Source of the DNA: Polytrichum commune
Lineage: Eukaryota; Streptophyta; Polytrichopsida; Polytrichales; Polytrichaceae
Direction of reading: 5' to 3'
Assembly: GCA_950295325.1 (NCBI GenBank)
Contig: OX485804.1
Location: 24,800,001 to 24,864,000, forward strand
DNA: 64,000 nucleotides
The notes under the pieces were generated by a model. It was not told the DNA's origin. It searched no databases and worked only from the letters and a program-made list of their open reading frames with translations. Of this stretch, positions 58,690-64,000 are shown piece after piece. The position numbers and the translations under genes are program-made. The stretch's first letter is position 1; the number at the start of each line of letters is the position of its first letter.

Positions 58690-60470
58690 TAGGACCTCCG
58701 TGCATTTCTTAAGAAAGAATTTAGAAAGCGGTGGTCATGGTCACTGGCCATTATTGTAAACATGCCCTCGATCATTCTTCTCGATCCAAATCGTCCGCAT
58801 GGTAATGCCATGAAGGAAATGCCAAATATCATTCCATTTGGAGAAGGTGTTGCAAATGTTTTCGCCAGAAAGAAACTTGTTTCCAAACACGGTTTTTGTT
58901 TCTAACCTTGTTGCCATTAAGTTGAAATTGATATGAAACTTCCACTCTTATGCCTCTCTCTTAGCTTGCACGTAGTCCCAACATCTATGTTTACTATATT
59001 TACACAAGTTAGGGAGTTGAAGGGTCATTGAGAAGAAATGTAAATGAGAGCAATGTGAGCTTGCTACTCATTGACCACTACTACCTTGTGCCAAATTGAC
59101 CAAATGAAAGCCGATTCCTTGCCAAAGCGCATAGTATCCCAAAGCTTGGTCTGCCTAGATCTGTATTTGGTAGGGAGGAGGATCTCCACTTGTTCACATA
59201 TAATGAAACAGGAGTGCCATTTGAATAGAAAGGCCCCACCGCTCTTGGTGGTGTAGTCTAAGAAGGTGAAGCTGTCACTCCAACTCCACGTCCCCCAATT
59301 GAGGGTGGCAACAAATGTTGGATTCACATATAAATGTAATTTAGGTATATAAGAGGGTAATGGTTACAAATTCAAGCAACCAACCATGCAAGGAGGCACT
59401 ACGTAGATATTTGTCGTAAACCCTAGTGGGTGGGTATGTGTGAGCCAAGAACCCATGTGAAACCTTGCCAATTTGTTCTCAAAATCAAGAGGGGCTTCTC
59501 AAATCATTACTACAGTGTGATGTTGGAGTACTCCGAGGTTTTAGAAGAGGATATGCAATTGGTCGCTTGCCAAATACAAATTGGCACATTGAAGGGATAA
59601 GTGAAGAATTATAGTTTGTAGGATTTCAAATCATCTAGATTCATGCAACAAGTTTTACAATGTGCATGATTTTTGGATAGTATTTGATTTACTATCATTG
59701 AACAATTTTTTTGATGCATTTGATTTAGAGAAATTCCCATATCATAACATTAATGACACAAAATGAAAACTTTGAGAACTATCCTATACGCACCACTGCT
59801 AAATTGCAATTTTCCTGTCATTGTTGCACAAACCTTTTTTCCTCATTATGTTGTTGCCAAATTATTGCTTATGGAATACTTGACAGAATATGCCATGACC
59901 CCACTTTTATGACTTGAAGGTGATGATAGACCAACACATGTGGTGGCCATGCCATAGCATAATTCAGACTTTGAAATTTTTTTGCCCACTACTTATGCTC
60001 GTAAATCTACCTTCATGAAACATCCCTCTACATTGCCTAAAGGATTGGGCCACTTCACCAAGCTCCATGAGTGCTTGCCAACCGTATAGCATTGAACTGG
60101 TATTGGCAAAAAGGATTTAATCTTGCTGCAACAAGGAAGGCATGATTTATCAAAGCACCTTGTGACAAAGAATAAATCTTGCATGCCAATTCTATAGAGC
60201 CCAACCCATGTCCCAAGACAAGGGATTTCCTCTTTCACGTCAAGGATTTGGTGCCATTCATTCTTAATGTATGCAATGACAAGTGGCCATTACCTAAGGC
60301 CCTCATGTTCAAGGGGAATTTGAACATAGCCTCCTCCCAAGTGATGTAATCATTGCTCTTGGCATGCCAAACATCATTAACACATATGATGCATTTAAAG
60401 GTCCTTACCCATGGAATAGGAAAAACCGTTAACAATTCATATTCATACCTCAAGTCCACCTAATGTTGGA
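58690..60470 (-). mobile_element. Degenerate LINE, post-RT region
   Basis: On the minus strand, ordered fragments resemble the part of plant LINE ORF2 after the RT domain. They are NDVWHAKSNDYITWEEAMF (from ~60390), NWGTWSWSDSFTFLDYTT (~59300), KLWDTMRFGKESAFIWSIWH (~59140) and IWHFLHGITMRTIWIEKND (~58830). The last two are the zf-RVT-type region that typically ends in a TIW-x-RND motif. Stops and frameshifts separate them. It belongs to a different LINE family from 47600-49480. Confidence 0.55.
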
Positions 60471-60509
60471 GCTTAGGATGCTAATGAGGTCCATAGTCGG
60501 CACTTGGAC

Positions 60510-62940
60510 AAGCTCCTTAGCCGAATCATGCCAAGTTTTCCCAACATGACTCCATGTATTAGACCCCAAGAAAACTTGGTGCTTTGGGAGAGCAAATCAA
60601 TCAAAGTTAACCCCCCAACTACCATTGCATTGCATGTTAAAGCAAGCAACTATGTATATGAGCAAGACTTGCATGTTGGACCTACCATGTTCCATAGCAT
60701 ACACATCTACAGAGACTAGTATTGGCTTTGTCACAATTAGCTAAGTTGAGGCCATGAGCTCACAACACTAAGTCAAGTTCATGGGGATAGTCTTTGAACT
60801 GATGGGTGGTGTTTGAAGGTAATCATGACCAAAAATAAATAAAATCTAGATGAACATGTTTCCATTACTAGGTGCAAGTACACCCAAAAGACTAAAATTC
60901 CCAAAAGGAATAATGTTTGGAGGGGGACAATCAATATGGACTATGTAATGGACTTAAAATACCAACATATTAATCGTAAGTGATTAATGTATTGTTCTTC
61001 CTAAACAAGCATCTTATAGATTCATCTAGGGAAGTTATTTAAGTTGAACCGTGGTAGATGGGAGAAGGGTTTGTCTGGAGGGAGGCACTTAACATGACAT
61101 ATACTATACCATGTAACTATGTGGGGTGTACAAAAGGGTATTTAATGAGAGGTTGACACTATGTATACGTACAGGGTGGAATTTCCCGCCTAGTTTTGTA
61201 GAAATAAATAGGTTGGTATAGTGTTTTAGGGAGAAGAAAGCGCACTTTACCCCCCCCCCCCCTTTCCAAGGTTTATCACATGAGGAGCTTATTTCATCCA
61301 AATATGCCTTATACCCCTATGATGTCATTGTCATCCACCATCATTAAGAAAAATGAAGCCCACATACTTAATTGAAGCAATATACTTTAGTAATTCAAAA
61401 TTGTTGTCCACATACATGAGATTGTGATTGATGTCAAGAGTTTCATGCATGGTTTTATTTTTTATCATAAAGTTTTGTGTGTAGGGAGTTTGCACAAGAG
61501 GACCCCGCATGCACATGACTCCTATTCTCAAAGATGAGTGCCCCTCAGTTTTTCAATTGGAAAATTGCATCTAATAAATAGGCTAGTCGTAATCATGATC
61601 CTTTTTGACATTTTTGATTGAAATTATCAATAATTACCATGATTTCTTGTACAATGCCTTGAGGTCCACGCTAAACTCTTGGACCTTCAAGAGTTTCTTG
61701 AATCCAACAAAAATTGAATGCCACTTGATTCCATCATAGTTGAATGGAGGTGCGTTCTAGGGTTTTCGACGGCTCCATCCGATTAATATTATTTTTTAAT
61801 AAAAAAACAAATGGTGGAAACCTAAACCCATTACTTGCATGCCCCGCCCTGCCAAGCCCTCACCATGAGCAAACTAATAACCACAAAGGGTGGTGCATTC
61901 TTATTAACATGATGGCCCAAATGACGCATGCTATACCATGTGTCTACCTTTTTGGTTGTTTATAGGCTATAGATGCAAGCTTACATGTAGGGGCTAATTA
62001 ATTTTTGTGGAGGACATGTCACATGTAGTTGGGTTGGCCGAGGGTGCCAACTCAACTTCAACCAAATCAAACCCTCAAATCGAATATTTCTTTACTTAAT
62101 TTCCTCATGGAGGCTTTGTTTGAGGTCATGGACAATGTAAATCACTATGAATGTGATGATGTACAACTTGAGAGCTTTAGGGTAGGCATTACCTTAGCAT
62201 AGGTTGATATAGGAGAGCCAACAACTCGTTTGGGAAGCCTTAACTTATTAGAGCTCCACGTCCTCCACACTTGAGAGCTTTGTATCCTCTCTATCCGGAG
62301 TGAATGCATGTGTACCATCCTACTAGATCCTCCTTCAATTCATACCTACCACCAAAAATGTTGAGTGGTTCCCTTGGTACTACCGTAGAGGCCCCATCCG
62401 ATTCAACACTTTGGGTGTTGTAACACACCAAATTTCCTTGTGGGGATTTGTAGGGTCCCAACCATGCAATGACGACACTTGCAAATTTCTTCCATTATAT
62501 TGCGTGTCAAACAACCACAAGTACGGTATTGCAAGACTGGTAGTGAAGAATGGTGCCACCACACAAAGCACATAGTCTCATATTTGATCAATTCTCTTCA
62601 TAAATTATGGTAGGATGGGAGTGAATTTTTTATTAAGATATGTAACCCTTCCAACTACATAAATACTGCCAACCTTTGGATCGGATTTGGAGTTGTCTCA
62701 TCTTGTCGATGATTGCATCATTTCAACTATCACATTCAAAATCAAAGTTCAGTTGCAAAAGCTATAAGAGGTCATAGTGATTTCTTTAAATGAAGTTTTT
62801 TAGATATCACACAAACCCTCTCAATTGAGATGTTCACTATTGCGCCTAGTATGGTTTCTAAATCTTGAGCACATACAACAATGTCCTCATAACATGTGTC
62901 TTTTTGGCGCCTATTTTAAACAAAATAAAGGATTTGCTTT
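60510..62940. other. Gene-poor interval
   Basis: No host gene was recognised. It has a C13 run at 61250-61262. A minus-strand ORF at 61331-61531 ends in IKYVGFIFLNDGG, faintly like the YLGF motif of reverse transcriptases, but too weak to call. Confidence 0.4.
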
Positions 62941-62947
62941 TTGCAGG

Positions 62948-63325
62948 TATTGAAGCCACAAATAGATTGATGCAACATGTCACTAGCATGGACAACATTG
63001 TAAGAAAAATTGTACCTCCCCTAATTTAGTTTGTGATTGTTGGTAAGAATAGCAAGCAATGAACACCACATACCTATCCCGGTTATATACTATAGAGCAC
63101 AAAATGAACAAGATGAGAGTAATGGATTCATTATGCACCTACATTGAAACCACACATAGATAGATGTAGCTTGTCACTAGCATGGACAATTTTATTAAAA
63201 AATTGAACGTTCCCTAATTTAGATTTGATTATTGTTAAGAAACATAGCCGATAAACACCCACACGCCTTATCATGCTTATGTATATTATAGAGCACGAAA
63301 TGAATAAAATGAGAGCACTAGTACA
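62948..63325. repeat. Diverged tandem duplication, ~195-bp units
   Basis: Two successive units start GAAGCCACAAATAGATTGATG-like (62950) and GAAACCACACATAGATAGAT-like (63145). Both run through GTCACTAGCATGGACAA, CCCTAATTTAG and ATTATAGAGCACRAAATGAA. They are clearly homologous with many substitutions and small indels. Confidence 0.75.
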
Positions 63326-64000
63326 AAACATGACTCTTTGGAGCTCTTGTTTCGACATAAAAAAAAGCCAAAAGGGTCCATTTGATGCGTGTTCAATTTT
63401 TGGTCCATGGCTTGTAATATCCAAAGAGCATTGTTCTAGTTGTGTGCTAACGGTCATGCCCCTTTTGATACAAACTAAATGTTTATTTAAGCACCAAAAA
63501 ATTATTCTTTTTGACATGGTAATTGTATGGTCCATGGTAAGTTCTATTAGTAATTTGTGGGGGTAATTTTAGAAATTGAATAATCATATTGATCCCATAA
63601 CAAACATGTCTAACACATTGGTAGGTCCTCCCACCTAAGTCGCCTAAGATACATAGCCACCTACAAGGTTAGGCCGAAGGGTGTCGTCAAGGAATTCAAA
63701 CCTTGGACATCGTAGCCCCCATTTGGATATCTTAGCCACCAACTCATTGCACGGCACATGTGCAAAGAAACGGTTTTGAAGCACTATGTATGTGAAGGAT
63801 GCTTTTTACCATGTAATGCAAGAAAATACCAAGTAAAGTACTTCTCATCTATGCAACATTACAACTTGTTCCCTGTAGATTTTTGGCGGTTTCATTTCAA
63901 TTGACTCGAACTAGACTAATTTGAGAACCTAAATATTTTGTCTACACAATTAAAATCATTATAAATACAATCCGTTTACTATTTCAATGCTTTTGTGTTG

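Noticed and set aside
61331-61531. Minus-strand ORF ending IKYVGFIFLNDGG, faintly like a reverse transcriptase YLGF block
   Set aside because: Too short, and the neighbouring RT motifs are absent; not enough for a call.

Overview
The window reads as nuclear DNA of a plant (streptophyte): AT-rich, with two intron-rich genes of clearly plant type at the left end and about 47 kb of repeat-dominated, gene-poor sequence to the right. No bacterial, organellar, rRNA or tRNA signature was seen. The lineage cannot be fixed from the sequence. The degenerate non-LTR retrotransposons and the weakly angiosperm-like proteins suggest a non-flowering plant, but that is only an inference.

Left end (1-3.5 kb): a complete PIF/Harbinger-type DNA transposon (99-3473). 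It has 15-bp terminal inverted repeats, a TAA target duplication and a Myb/SANT (NAM-associated-like) ORF1 broken by a single in-frame TGA. No transposase ORF is present. Nested inside are a deleted pogo-like element and a hexanucleotide microsatellite. A small inverted-repeat element follows at 3732-3970.

Genes (6.2-16.2 kb): two convergent genes were reconstructed exon by exon; all introns are GT-AG and the frame holds through every junction. On the plus strand, 6191-9871 (10 exons, 383 aa) encodes a type II membrane glycosyltransferase of the GT14 / core-2/I-branching (BC10-like) family. On the minus strand, 16166-11138 (14 exons, 344 aa) encodes the plant WTAP homologue FIP37, a subunit of the nuclear mRNA m6A methyltransferase complex. 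The two genes belong to unrelated pathways and share only the 1.27-kb interval between their stop codons.

Right part (16.3-64 kb): no host gene was recognised. The interval holds several families of miniature inverted-repeat elements, some with clear target duplications: 8-bp duplications at 19783, 32407 and 34425, TTA at 28263, TA at 45816 and 55056. It also holds pogo-like transposase remnants (44.0-45.3 and 55.1-55.7 kb) and degenerate minus-strand LINE remnants (40.2, 47.6-49.5, 52.7-53.2, 56.1-56.8 and 58.7-60.5 kb). Further repeats are a diverged ~155-bp tandem array (31.7-33.45 kb) interrupted by one of the small elements, a 7 x 61-bp minisatellite (57.76-58.19 kb), a ~1-kb long inverted repeat (24.3-25.3 kb) and other duplications.

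A recurring oddity is the large number of G or C homopolymer runs of 11-18 bases in otherwise AT-rich DNA. Several lie at or near the ends of inverted-repeat elements, and one can be shown by comparison with a relative to be a local expansion of a short C run.
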